Assembly (NCBI GenBank): GCA_963575745.1
Contig: CAUYUJ010007191.1
Location: 266,001-330,000 of the forward strand
Direction of reading: 5' to 3'
DNA from: Prorocentrum cordatum
Lineage: Eukaryota > Sar > Dinophyceae > Prorocentrales > Prorocentraceae
DNA: 64,000 nt
Made by a program: the position numbers and the translations under genes. The notes under the pieces are model-generated. The model was not told where the DNA came from. It made no database searches and saw nothing but the letters and a program-made list of their open reading frames with translations. Positions 1 through 9,881 of this stretch are shown in pieces (position 1 is the first letter of the stretch; every line of letters begins with the position of its first letter).

Positions 1-1
1 A

Positions 2-1930
2 GCGGACCCCGCAGCGGTCGCATGCGAAGGGCAGCGCGCTGTCACCGCCGACCCACTGCGCGCGGTGCCGCAGCGGCAGGCCCACCACGCTGCCCACGTC
101 GTCGGGCATGAAGAGCTGAGGCCCTCGCTCGCGCTGGAGCCGTGCCGCCACGCGGCGGCCGATGCCATCCAGGCTGGCAGTCCTGCCATCGGCCTGGCTG
201 CTGCTCGCCTCCAGCGCTGCCTGCCGAGCCTCGGCCTCGCGAGGCCGCTTGTCACCGCCTCGAGCCAACGTGCCCTTCGCCGTGAAGAGCTGCCGTCTGC
301 GCGGGGCCGCCTGCCTGCGCGGCTGCACCAGCGGCGCGTCGTCGCTGTCCTCGTCGTCGTGGAAGGCCTGGCTGCTGCAGCCCTGGCCGCTCTGCGGGGC
401 GACCCGCGCTGCCCAGCCGTCCGCAAGGCCTTCGGGGTCGCCGCCGCTGGCCTGGCTCGCCGTCCTCTGCTGGGCCCAGCGGGGCGAGGCAGGGTCGGCC
501 TCGCCCCTGCTGACAGCGCTGTCACGCTGGGCCAGGTCCTTGCCGTCGGTCACGTCGTCGGAGCCCCCCGCCAGGCCTGCGCTCCCAGCTGCCGCCGCGA
601 GCGCCGCCGCCGACAGCACCGTGGCCCCGCGCTGTGGCGACTCGCCTCCGCTGCTGTCGCCGTCCTGGTCGTCGTGCGCCATGCTCAGGCTCGTGCCGAC
701 TCTCCTGTCGGGCTCGGGCACTGGCTGCCCGCGTGGCTGGGTGCGGCGGCGCTTGGCGGCACGCACCATGCCGTGCTGCTCCTCGTGCCTCGGGGCCCTC
801 GTCAGCAGCTGCTTGCCCGTGGTGCCCCTCTGGCTCCCGTTGGCTAGCACGCACACCTGGGCCACCCAGCCGGCCATGCGACCCACCGCCCCTTGCTGGG
901 AGGCGAAGCGCTCCTCCTCGACCTGCGAGCTGCAGGGGTGACAGGTCGCTCCCATCTTGGCCTCGGTGTCGGCGGCGTGGTTGCCAAGGGCGAGCCGCCG
1001 CTCCACCGAGCCGTATGCGAGCTGGGTGATGGCCTGGTGGGCCTTGACCTTGCGGAACTGAAGCTGATCCAGCCCGATGTCCATGATGAGCCGCCAGATC
1101 CTCCTCCACTGCTCGGCGTAGGCCTTGCCAGGCGCGCAGCACACGGCAGGCCCTGCGGCGATGCCGTCGAGCACGTCCTGGTAGTCGCTGTAGATGGTGA
1201 ACGGGGGCACGGCGTGCTGCAGCATGACCTCCACCGCGAAGAGCTCGCCCTCTCCCACCTCCTGTAGCCAGCCAGGAGATGGCCCGTGGCAGGCTCCCGT
1301 GACTCGCCCGAGGTGGTCCACCGATGCGCAGCCAAAGCCCACCCGCATGCCATCAGGGCCTGCGAGGCTACGCCCTGGACCGTCCACGAAGCCGTCGTCC
1401 ATGAAGAAACCTCCTGGGACCTCCACGCCCCATACCGTGTGCCACGCTCTCGACGGCCTTGGCCCCGCGTTCCAGTTGGGCAGCAAGCACCTGCCCCAGA
1501 ACGCCTCCTGCATCGCGGTGAGCGTGCCCTCGGGGAAGTGGACCTGGCCGATCTCGCTCCCCCTGCGCTCCCGCGCCCACGCCACGCATGCACCGTGGCG
1601 GTGTGGGAGCGTGCCAGGGGCCTCTCCGCAGCGCTGGCACAGAAGGGAGTCAGCAAGACCCGCGGCCTGCAGCTGCTGCTGGGGCCACTGTGCTCCGATG
1701 ACGGTGGAGCGCAGGCCGCGCGCCTCCTGCTTCAGGCCGTGCTTCTCGAGGTTGCGGATGACCCTGCGCACTGGCTCCAGGTGGATGCCGTCCTTGAGGT
1801 GCTCCAGCCCTTCATGCGTACTTATCTGAGTGTATTGCCACCTCTCGATGGCTCTGTCCAGCAAACCTTTGATCGCCCGTGGCCCCACGCCTTCGCCCAG
1901 CTCCAGTCCACCTGCTGGCTGAGACCACTT
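2..1930 (-). pseudogene. LINE-A ORF2 continuation: zinc-knuckle-like segment, RNase H and C-terminal extension, frameshifted from RT
   Basis: One base out of step with the RT frame (shift near 1925-1935) there is an open minus-strand frame of about 640 codons that reaches base 2. It begins with the expected post-RT sequence, then a Cys-His segment (LLCQRCGEAPGTLPHRHGAC, ~1640-1585). An RNase H domain follows with all four acidic positions: MDDGFVDG (~1400), GELFAVEVML (~1235), IYSDYQDVLDG (~1190) and GNHAADTEA (~985-960). The remaining ~300 residues are Gln/Arg/Asp-rich with no recognised fold and continue off the window. RNase H degrades the RNA template during reverse transcription. I infer a loss-of-frame mutation rather than programmed frameshifting, because no obvious slippery heptamer is present. 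Confidence 0.75.
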
Positions 1931-4900
1931 GCCAGCCGATCCTCCTTGCCGTGGCTAGCATCGCGCCCGCTGGCCCGACCACGGCGGCCCATGGGTGCAA
2001 CTTGTTCCGCTGTGTCGCCTCTGCTCGGTCAAGTGCTCCCTGAAGAATGTGGGTGGGGATGCGCTTAGTCCAGACCGCCTTCGCCCACTCGACCAGCGGC
2101 GCCGCGTTGACGGCGTAGGCTGGGTCCTGCTTGCCCCCCTCCAACATGAAGGACAGCGTGAGCGAGCGCCTTGCCGTGTCGGTGAACATCGCCGCTCCGA
2201 CCGCCGCCCTGATCTTGTGCAGCTGCGAGTCGCTTCGGCCGAGCACGCTGGCACCGTGCGTCATTGCAGGCTGCATGCCCATCCTGCCCACCTTGCCCGA
2301 CGTTGCGCCCTGGCGTCTGAGGCACGTGACTCGTCCGAGGCGGCGCCTCTGCTTGTCGAAGTTCGCGTCCATGACCTTGGTGCGCCGCTTCGCTCCCACC
2401 ATCGAGTCCACGCCCAGGTTGCGGTGGTGCTGCCTGACCTGGAGCGGCTGCGCCGTGTGCGTGTGCACCTTGTCTGCGATCCACTTGCCAGCGTACGCCG
2501 TGGAGACCACGATAGTGGACTTCGAGCCGTTGATCTCGAAGCCCAGCTTGCGGAGGAGCTCGATGAGATACTGCAGGCCGTCCGCTGCTACCTTGAGTAG
2601 GAATCGCTGTGACCCGATGCAGAGGATGGTGATGTCATCGACGAAGGCGAAAAGCTGGATGCACTGATACCTGTCGCCGAACATCCTCAGGCTGCGGTAC
2701 ATGAGGACCTTTAGCCATGATGTCGCGAAGCCGCAGCCCGCCAAGATGCTGCAGCCCAACTCGACCTCGCACGAGACTGCGTTGTCGACCTTGCACCGCC
2801 GTGGGCCCGCATATATGCTGATGCTGGTGCGCAGTAGAACCAGGTTTGCGCCGCTGGCGCAGCCTTCGTCCCAGAGCGTATGGTGGCCCACCCTCTCGTA
2901 GGCCTTGGTCACGTCGAGCTGGTTCGAGGCCGTGACCATGCCGACCTTGAGGGCCCACTCCTGATAGACGGCCTGGTCCCAGACGGCCCGCTCGGCCGTC
3001 CTACCACTTGCGTTGTGAAAACACGGCAGGTCATGCTCGTCCTCCCACTGCTGCATTTGTGCCCGCCGTACCTTTGTCCAAACACTAAGAAATCCTCCTA
3101 GTGGAGCGATGGGCCTCACCCCGCCCTCCTTCTTGGCGAGGAAGACGATGATGGTGGTCAGCTGCTTCGGCTGGTTGCCGACCCTCTCCATGTATACCAT
3201 GAGCTGACCCAAGAAGGCCAGAGCCTCGTCGGACAGCATCGCGAACCACCGTGGGTGGAACGCGTCGGAGCCCAAGGCCGTCCGATGCTTGAACCTCCTG
3301 CTCGCTGTCCTGATAGCTCCAGCCGTGGGCGCGTCCAGCACGTGGTGCTTGACCTCGTCCCAGCTGGCGGCTTTCATGGGCTCGTGGACGTTCCAGACCT
3401 GCTGGAGCCAGTCAGCGCAGAACTTGTCGGCGGCGCCCTGCACGTCCGCTGCCACGCCGTTGGTCAGCAGCCCTGGCCCCGCTCCCGCGGGCCCACGCGT
3501 CCACTTGTGGGCGAGGCCAGCGCCGTTCAACGTGGCCTGCTTCGCCCAGGCGTCGAATGAACGGCAACGTGCCTTCTCGGACTCCTTGGAGAGGCGCACG
3601 CTCACATTCTGGGCCTGGTCCGCCAGCTTGGCCAGGTCGTCGATCGTGAGCTTGCGCAGCCGCTGCCAATACTCCTCAAAGTAGTGCCAGCCCTGAGTCT
3701 TCATGAGGGAGCCATTCCAGTGCTCCAGAGTGTCGAGGAGTCGTTTCGCTGCCTGACGGTGCCTCGGCTCGTCCCTCTCGCATGCCCGCTGGAGCTCACG
3801 TAGACGGTCATGCAGCCAGAGAGCTTGACGTGCCTCTGGGGATGCCTTGGCCACCGCCGCGTTGTTGCGCCTCGTGGGGTGTATCTTGACGAAGCGCGGC
3901 TCCAGCCCTCGCCCTGTGTACTTCGGCATGCCGTCCTGCGGGATATGGAACAAGCTGCCCAGCTCATCCCCAGCTCCCTGCATGAAGGCCGCGAATCCGT
4001 TCGCCAAGGCCTCCTGACAGCCCTCCGTTTCCCCCAGGGCCGTCATGGCCTCTCCCCAGGATGTCGCCACCTCCCGCCCAGGCCCGATGGGCCGCGTAGC
4101 TGGGAAACTGGCGGGGGCCTTGTGGACCGTGATCAGGTCCTCCACCACACCGTTCTTCAGCTTGAGTCCAACTGGGCGGTGATCCTTGATGGTGGCGGTG
4201 TGGATCACGAAGCAGGACTCGACCCTCGGCACGAAGGCCTTCGGCAGGACCCAGTAGTCCAGCACGGAGCCCCCCGCCAGGTCGCCCAACGTTGCCTCCT
4301 GGGTGAAGATCGGATCGGCCCTCAGCTTCTCGAAGATTCCTGACTTGGCTAGCTCCGTGGGGTGCATGTTGAAATCGCCTCCAATGATGAAGGGCCGAGC
4401 TAGCCGCTTCAGCTCTCGTGCGAGGAGGTTGACCAGGAGCCTATTCCTGGCCGTCATGCCCTCGCTGTGGTGCAGGTAGACGTTGGCCACCACCACGCCT
4501 CCTGGAAGCCATCCTTTCCAACATCTCAGCTGTACTCGGCCACGTGCGATGCCGAACCTCGTGCTCACGCATGGGTAGCTCGCCAGACCTCGCCACGGCT
4601 GCGTTACAATGCATAAGCCGCCGCTGGTGCCTCCACGTCCTGTGGGCACTGCTGGGTCCAGCTGCAGGTTCCACTTGGCCCGCTTCGCCCAGTCCTCCTG
4701 CGTCGCGCACGCCACAGTGCCGCACAAGTGGGTCTCCTGGCCCAGGAAGATGTCCGCTCGGCGACCCACCTCATCCAGCAGCAGGTCGGTGAGGCTCGAC
4801 CATGTGGTGCCGTTCGCCGTGATGGCTAGCGTGTGATCGCTCTTGGGTTGCTTCGACTTGACCACCCTCCGCCGTGCAGATCGGACGGTGAGCAGCGCGT

Positions 4901-5942
4901 GCCCCGAAGGGTCGGTACTCTCTGCCGCCCAGGCGGCTCGGCCCGCAGTGAGCAGTGCGTGCCCCGAAGGGTCGGTACCCTCTGCTGCGGGCTCCGCTAC
5001 CTGCTGCACCTTCGCAACCTCGGGCATAACCCTCCGCCGCTCCAGTGTGGCTGGAAGAATCGGGAAGGGGGCCGTGAGTGCTCGCACCCTGCGGAGCTCC
5101 TCCTCCGACGCAACCTGCATGTCCAACAGCCCGTCCTGCCCCACCTCCAGGAACGCGTTGCTGTAGTTGGCGTCCTTGACGGGGTGCTGGTCTGACCCGT
5201 GGTCCCTCACCGCTAGGAGGCCGACCCGCTTGAAGTAGAGCACGATCTCGCCAATCAGCTCGAGTACCAGGTCCACGAACTGCGATACCGCCTGTGCGTT
5301 CAGCTGCACCGCGTGGGGCTCCTTGGCTTGGCCCTTGACGAAGACCAGGCCTGCGGGCACCCTGGCGTCGCCCAGTGTCTCGAAGGGCGGTGTGGCTCGG
5401 GTCTCCTCACGCACTGAGGCTGGGGTGGCATGTAGGGCCGTAGCCCCGTCGTTATAGCCAATCCCCGCCTGGACCCCAAACAGTGAATGCCCTTGGCCAG
5501 GAGCTCTGACAGCAACCGATCCGTGGGGCACTGGCTCTGCACTTCGGGCTCCGTCCGAAGCTGCGGCGACGACAGGTGGCGCACGAAGAGCATGTGGTTC
5601 AACTTCATCCAATACAGCCTGCGCCGCCTCCTCCTCACGCGGCCGCGGGACCTCCCGTCCTGCGAGGCCGCTCGGGCGTGGGGCCGCCTGCCCCGCAGGC
5701 CGCGGCTGCTCCAGCGCCACGGCAGCCCAGGCGCAGTCGACCTGGAGTGGGAGGGGGGGCCCAGTGCCCCTGCTAGGGGACTTAAGCCCCCGCTCGATGT
5801 TGGCTGCCGCGCCGCGGCTGCCTGCAGCAACTGCCGCCTCGCCGAGGAGGTGACGGGCCGCTGCGTCCTCCGCCTCCCACGTGTCCTCCTGTACCAGGTC
5901 GGCCGCGGCGACGGTGCTGTTGCTCTTGCCCAGGCTCGTCAT
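1812..5942 (-). CDS. LINE-A ORF2: APE endonuclease and reverse transcriptase
   Basis: A frame of 1376 codons from the ATG at 5942, 10 bases after ORF1 ends. Residues ~1-390 are a low-complexity leader that includes a tandem copy of TDPSGHALLT. Residues ~395-640 are an APE-type endonuclease: LGQETHL (catalytic Glu), IIGGDFNMH (Asp-Asn) and KDHRPV (catalytic His). Residues ~870-1130 are the reverse transcriptase with LDVTKAYERV (first catalytic Asp) and FAFVDDITIL (the F/Y-x-D-D box). Family knowledge: the endonuclease nicks the target and the RT primes cDNA from that nick. The frame stays open upstream of this ATG to 7283, directly next to the SL. The last ~35 codons before the stop at 1812 are out of the coding frame; the true continuation (RNase H) is in the next frame. 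Confidence 0.85.
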   Translation of the reverse strand: MTSLGKSNSTVAAADLVQEDTWEAEDAAARHLLGEAAVAAGSRGAAANIERGLKSPSRGTGPPLPLQVDCAWAAVALEQPRPAGQAAPRPSGLAGREVPRPREEEAAQAVLDEVEPHALRAPPVVAAASDGARSAEPVPHGSVAVRAPGQGHSLFGVQAGIGYNDGATALHATPASVREETRATPPFETLGDARVPAGLVFVKGQAKEPHAVQLNAQAVSQFVDLVLELIGEIVLYFKRVGLLAVRDHGSDQHPVKDANYSNAFLEVGQDGLLDMQVASEEELRRVRALTAPFPILPATLERRRVMPEVAKVQQVAEPAAEGTDPSGHALLTAGRAAWAAESTDPSGHALLTVRSARRRVVKSKQPKSDHTLAITANGTTWSSLTDLLLDEVGRRADIFLGQETHLCGTVACATQEDWAKRAKWNLQLDPAVPTGRGGTSGGLCIVTQPWRGLASYPCVSTRFGIARGRVQLRCWKGWLPGGVVVANVYLHHSEGMTARNRLLVNLLARELKRLARPFIIGGDFNMHPTELAKSGIFEKLRADPIFTQEATLGDLAGGSVLDYWVLPKAFVPRVESCFVIHTATIKDHRPVGLKLKNGVVEDLITVHKAPASFPATRPIGPGREVATSWGEAMTALGETEGCQEALANGFAAFMQGAGDELGSLFHIPQDGMPKYTGRGLEPRFVKIHPTRRNNAAVAKASPEARQALWLHDRLRELQRACERDEPRHRQAAKRLLDTLEHWNGSLMKTQGWHYFEEYWQRLRKLTIDDLAKLADQAQNVSVRLSKESEKARCRSFDAWAKQATLNGAGLAHKWTRGPAGAGPGLLTNGVAADVQGAADKFCADWLQQVWNVHEPMKAASWDEVKHHVLDAPTAGAIRTASRRFKHRTALGSDAFHPRWFAMLSDEALAFLGQLMVYMERVGNQPKQLTTIIVFLAKKEGGVRPIAPLGGFLSVWTKVRRAQMQQWEDEHDLPCFHNASGRTAERAVWDQAVYQEWALKVGMVTASNQLDVTKAYERVGHHTLWDEGCASGANLVLLRTSISIYAGPRRCKVDNAVSCEVELGCSILAGCGFATSWLKVLMYRSLRMFGDRYQCIQLFAFVDDITILCIGSQRFLLKVAADGLQYLIELLRKLGFEINGSKSTIVVSTAYAGKWIADKVHTHTAQPLQVRQHHRNLGVDSMVGAKRRTKVMDANFDKQRRRLGRVTCLRRQGATSGKVGRMGMQPAMTHGASVLGRSDSQLHKIRAAVGAAMFTDTARRSLTLSFMLEGGKQDPAYAVNAAPLVEWAKAVWTKRIPTHILQGALDRAEATQRNKLHPWAAVVGPAGAMLATARRIGWQVVSASRWTGAGRRRGATGDQRFAGQSHREVAIHSDKYA

Positions 5943-5952
5943 GGGGACAAGG

Positions 5953-7137
5953 TCAGTACGGTCCAGCTCGCATGCGCGCTGCGGCCCCGATGAGCGGGCT
6001 AGCGGCAAGGCGGGCAGCAATAGCGCGCATCTCTTCCAGGTCCGTCGGCATGTCGGGCGCGATGTTGGCGGGCCACAACTCGTTGAGCTCAGCGCGCAGC
6101 GCCTCCTCGGAAGCCTTGCCGATGGGGTCCTCGGTGCTGGACACGGCTTGAGCGGCTGCTGCGCTCGCCACGCCCGCAGTGGGGGGAGCATGGCGCTCCG
6201 CGGGCACCACCAGCTGCGGCAGCAACTCCTCCAGGAGCTTGGACACCGCCTCCGCGTGGTCACCGAAGCCGCGCTCCCCGCACTTGGCCACCAGCGCGGC
6301 CTTGTTGATGCCGAACGTGTGGGCGACCGCCCCCGTCTCGCTGCCACCGTCAGCGGCTGGGCCAGCCTGAGCAGCATCAGCAGCCACCAGCTCGTGCACC
6401 ACGGCCTTGGCACGGCCGAGCTCGGCCTCACACTGCTCCCGCTGGGTCTTGAGCTCCTGCAGGCGCAGCTGCGCTGCAACGACGGCCTCCTCCTGCTGCG
6501 CCAGCTTGTCACCCGCCTTGGCCAGGGCGGCCTCCTTCTTCTTGACTTCCCGACGGGCGATCTGGAGCTTGGCGTCCGCGGGCTTGGCATCGTGCAGCTT
6601 CTTCCGCAGCTCGTCCAGCTCCGTCTGGAAGGATTCGATGACGCCCTTGTAGATGCCACCCACATCGTCGCGGCCCTTGAGCAGCTTGATCTCCGCCGCC
6701 AGCTTGTCGGCGCGCTTCCGCAGCGCGGCAGCACCTGCAGCTGGGGCCTCGACTGCGGAGCCGTCGGTATCCATGTCGCCGTCCTGCGAGGACTTGCTGC
6801 GCAGCTCCTGCTCCAGCGCCGCGATCTTGTCCTCGTAGAACTTCTTGTACTTCGCCTCGGCTCGACTGTCGGCCACACTGGGCGCGCGCGTCGAGGGGGC
6901 ACCTCCACCTGCAGGGCGGTTGCTGCCGAAGCAGGCGCCCTTGTGCAGCTTGCATTTTGTACACCACAACGACGAGCCAGGGTTCCACCAGCGCTCGCCC
7001 TTCGCATTCTTGCAGCCGTCCTTGCAGCAGAACCAGTCGGGCTTGTCGCGCACGAAGCCGCTGCCGACCGGACCGCCATGTGGTGGCCTGCTCCCGCCAT
7101 TGCTGCCCGCCGCCCAAGGGGCACGCCTGGCCGCCAT
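5953..7137 (-). CDS. LINE-A ORF1: zinc-finger, coiled-coil protein
   Basis: This 394-residue frame starts at an ATG. The N-terminal ~55 residues hold a cysteine-rich segment: Trp, Cys-Cys, Cys-Lys-Asn, then a later C-x2-C after a Trp. It resembles a stretched RanBP2-type or CCCC zinc finger. Residues ~95-245 are a charged Lys/Glu/Ala-rich coiled coil (for example REVKKKEAALAKAGDKLAQQ), and the C-terminus is Ala/Leu-rich. ORF1 proteins of LINEs commonly bind RNA and multimerise through coiled coils; that role is inferred from position and composition, since no RRM or CCHC knuckle is visible. It ends 10 bases before the ORF2 ATG in another frame, a typical bicistronic LINE layout. Confidence 0.7.
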   Translation of the reverse strand: MAARRAPWAAGSNGGSRPPHGGPVGSGFVRDKPDWFCCKDGCKNAKGERWWNPGSSLWCTKCKLHKGACFGSNRPAGGGAPSTRAPSVADSRAEAKYKKFYEDKIAALEQELRSKSSQDGDMDTDGSAVEAPAAGAAALRKRADKLAAEIKLLKGRDDVGGIYKGVIESFQTELDELRKKLHDAKPADAKLQIARREVKKKEAALAKAGDKLAQQEEAVVAAQLRLQELKTQREQCEAELGRAKAVVHELVAADAAQAGPAADGGSETGAVAHTFGINKAALVAKCGERGFGDHAEAVSKLLEELLPQLVVPAERHAPPTAGVASAAAAQAVSSTEDPIGKASEEALRAELNELWPANIAPDMPTDLEEMRAIAARLAASPLIGAAARMRAGPY

Positions 7138-7283
7138 CCTGCACAGCTCCCTAGCGCCGCCGCGGCAATCAAGTAGATTAAGCGGATGGCGCTCCCCCAG
7201 GAGCTCACAGGAAATCTGGAGGCTGGCCGCGGACTAGCGGTATCCTTTCTGCCTGGAGGCTTGCAGCCCCCCCAGTCAGACAT

Positions 7284-7305
7284 CTTGAGCCAAAATGGCT
7301 ACGGA
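7284..7305 (-). other. Dinoflagellate spliced-leader (SL) relic at the LINE-A 5' end
   Basis: The minus strand carries the whole 22-nt dinoflagellate SL, ending in TTTTGGCTCAAG, with T at the variable first position. It is followed directly by an ATG, not by the GT donor found in SL RNA genes, so this is a genomic copy of a mature trans-spliced 5' end. It marks the LINE 5' boundary; the upstream sequence is a GGA microsatellite. Confidence 0.95.
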
Positions 7306-7310
7306 AAGGA

Positions 7311-7410
7311 GGACGAGGAGGAGGAGGAGGAGGAGAAGGAGGAGGAGGAGGAGGAGGATAGAGGAGCAGGAGGAGGAGAAGGATAGAGGAGCAGGAGGAG
7401 GGAGAGGCAC
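7311..7410. repeat. GGA/GA-rich microsatellite
   Basis: Imperfect (GAG)n/(GGA)n purine tract immediately upstream of the LINE-A SL relic. Long frames across it are compositional. Confidence 0.85.
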
Positions 7411-8869
7411 AGGATATAGAGAATGGAGGGAGACGGGGAGGAGAATCACAAAGTTCGCGAAAGGCTTACAAGAGCACCTAAACCACCTTTAGGGATGATG
7501 AAGTCATCGGCGAAATACTGAAAACTGTTGTGCAGCTCGCGGCAAACAATTCCACCAGAAACCAATAGTTTGACAGTCCACATCCTTGAGTAATCGGGGT
7601 GGCCGAATCCAAAGGCCAGTGGTCACGTTGAAGCTAGTCCATGAGTGGTGCCACTGGCCGTGGAGGAGCGATTCCATGGGGAGGATGTGTATCCATGCCC
7701 GAAAATGAAGTTTCGGCCGTGCCATTAAAAACCCTGGGGAGGGCTTGGCCTAACGCCCCCTCGCCCCCCGCGGCTCTCGCGCATCCCGCAACTCTCGGAC
7801 CGAAGGGTCCCTGGGTTCACCGACCTGGCGGGCCCTTGGGAGGCACGGCACGCTTTGGTCACCAAGCCCGACGGTCCCTGACGCTCCTGCGCCCCCCCCC
7901 CCCCTGGGCACCACCCTGGCCTCTGGTCCCCCGAGAACGAGGTGGGAGCCAAGTCTTGTCCTCAAGGGACCCCGTCGGGGGCAGGGACCCGCGCGGGCCC
8001 CAGGGCAGGGCGGGGGGTTAGATATGCACATCTACATGTGTATGCGCATATCTACATACGAATGTATATACATGTATGCGCACATTTGCATACATCGATG
8101 CATGTGTTTCAGATAAAGACGTGCGCATATCTACCTGATCGAATAATACACGTGTGTGTGGGGGTCCGGGTCTGGAAGCCATGACTCTACATGTGGATGC
8201 CTCACTTTTACTTCCGCCAACTTCCGCCAAACTTCCACCTGCGGACCCGCCGCCGCTTCACCTCCGCTGCCCTTCCGCAGGCCTCCGCAGAAGACGAGGC
8301 CCGGTCTGGAACACGCCATATAGGTCATACATAGGTCAACTCCCGATCCACCGCAGAGCGGCGGAACAATAATCCTCCTTTGTCGTCCTTATCCCGCTAC
8401 CCCTCCCCCTCTTCCTCCCCTCGCTTCTCTTCCCACGCCTCCCCTCCATCCCACTTCTCCCCCATCACGGTGTCGCCTATGAATGGCCTCTCCCAGAGGC
8501 TTGGCCTTATGGTGTCGTCTCGATGGTGGATGGTTTGCGACGAAGTGCCTGCAACCGCCGTAACAAGATCTCTGCAAGGACGCGCCTGTTGATCGAGAGA
8601 ATGTGCGACGAATCGGGGCAGACTTAGGGCCGATTGGCTCAGCAAGTATGGGATGCTGGGTAAAGTGCAAGTGCGGATTTCTGTTCCAGGCATCCTTGAT
8701 CATCAGCTCTCTTTCCTCTCGACGGCGCGCACGATGCGGGTGCCTCGAGGGGGGGCGACCTTCCAAAAAGGCGGGGAGCTCCCTGAAAGGCAGGCCACGA
8801 GGCCTCCTTTAGACGCCACCGAGCCCTTCGAAGGAGGCCCCCTGCCTTCCAAGAACCCCCCCCCTTGCC
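7411..8869. other. No gene recognised; includes TACATA/ATGCGC-rich tract
   Basis: No credible coding frame. 8020-8160 is a cryptic repeat of ATCTACAT, TGTATGCGCA and similar words. 8200-8240 holds short repeats of CTTCCGCCAA. The rest is unremarkable GC-rich sequence with poly-C runs. Confidence 0.5.
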
Positions 8870-9052
8870 TACTCCAGATTTCGTAATAAAGGGAGGGGGG
8901 TCTCATTTCGGGGGGGGGTCTCTTCCAGGCCATCTTGGAGGGCCTGGGGGGTCTGGGGACGATGTTTTGGAGGGTTCTCCAAGGGGGGAGGTCTGAAATG
9001 GCTTGTCTTGGAGGGTCCAGACCCCCTCCCTTTTATTACGAAATCTGGAGTA
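8870..9052. mobile_element. Foldback element with 34-bp inverted arms
   Basis: Arms 8870-8903 and 9019-9052 are near-perfect inverted repeats, differing only in the A/G run, around CCAGATTTCGTAATAAA. The interior (~115 bp) is G-rich and has no coding potential. TTCCAAG-like words flank both arms. MITE-like by structure; no target duplication seen. Confidence 0.5.
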
Positions 9053-9177
9053 CTTGGAAGACCGACCTCCTCGTGCCACTCCGGCTATCCCGTCCGCCTC
9101 TGCCCCCCGCTCCCCCTCCCTCTCCTCCCTCCGCGGGGGGGGGAGACGAGAGGGCGCACGTGCGTCCGCGCGGCCGC

Positions 9178-9356
9178 CGAGGCGGAGGAGGAGGAGGAGC
9201 AGGAGGAGGAGGAGGAGGAGGAGGAGGAGGAGGCGGGAGGAGGCGGGAGGAGGCGGGAGGAGGAGGAGGGAGGAGGAGGCGGGAGGAGGAGGAGGAGGAG
9301 GAGGGAGGAGGAGGAGGAGGAGGAGGGGAGGAGGAGGAGGAGGAGGCGGCGGGAGG
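9178..9356. repeat. (GGA)n microsatellite
   Basis: Imperfect GGA/GGC purine tract; the Glu, Gly or Arg homopolymer frames over it are artefacts of composition. Confidence 0.9.
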
Positions 9357-9451
9357 CCAGAAGAACAGCCTTCAAGAACACGCGACTCTCCGCCGGCCAC
9401 AGCACCCCAAAAAACTAATAGTCATTGGACGGGTGCCCTCCCCCAGGATGC

Positions 9452-9553
9452 ACCTCCTCCTCCTCCTCCCTCCTCCTCCCTTCCTCCTCCTCCTCCTCCT
9501 CCTCCTCCTCCTCCTCCTCCTCCTCCTCCTCCTCCTCCTCCTCCTCCTCCTCA
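9452..9553. repeat. (TCC)n microsatellite
   Basis: Nearly pure CTC/TCC tract, the strand complement of the neighbouring GGA tract. Together they could fold as one long imperfect hairpin. Confidence 0.9.
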
Positions 9554-9881
9554 GCAGGGCACCCTCCCCGAACCGACCTCGGTCTCGGACCTCCGTCCGA
9601 CGGCACAGCAGAAACGCTGCCATGAGGAGCATCGGACAGCGGGTAGGGTACGAGGCCCCATTTGGGGCCTCGGCTGCGCCGGAACCTGGACGGGGAGCGC
9701 CAGAGGAGCACACCCGTGGCAGCACCTGCGCGGCAGGGAGCCCCCCTCTCGAAACCACACCGGGCCCGGGCTCCCGGGACCGTCCGGCCCCTCGCAGGAG
9801 GGCCGTGCCGCGGGGCGAGCAGCGCGGTGCTGGGCTGCCGCCTCCCGACCTGCCTCCCCAGATGCTGCTGGACGCCCGGCA

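Larger units (their letters stand above)
1..7305 (-). mobile_element. LINE-A: non-LTR retrotransposon with SL relic at its 5' end, cut by the left window edge
   Basis: On the minus strand the order is SL relic (7305-7284), ORF1 (7137-5953), ORF2 with an APE-type endonuclease and reverse transcriptase (5942-1812), then an RNase H domain and a long C-terminal extension in another frame, open to base 2. This EN-RT-RNase H order is that of I/Tad-like LINE clades. The 5' end seems complete because an exact SL sits there; the 3' end is outside the window. The RT and endonuclease frames are uninterrupted, but one frameshift near 1925 separates RNase H, so this copy is probably dead or nearly so. No target-site duplication can be tested because the 3' boundary is missing. 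Confidence 0.88.

Noticed and set aside
65-2068. Several plus- and minus-strand frames of 200-270 codons at the left edge
   Set aside because: Shadows of the LINE-A RNase H and C-terminal frame, which alone has the four RNase H acidic positions.
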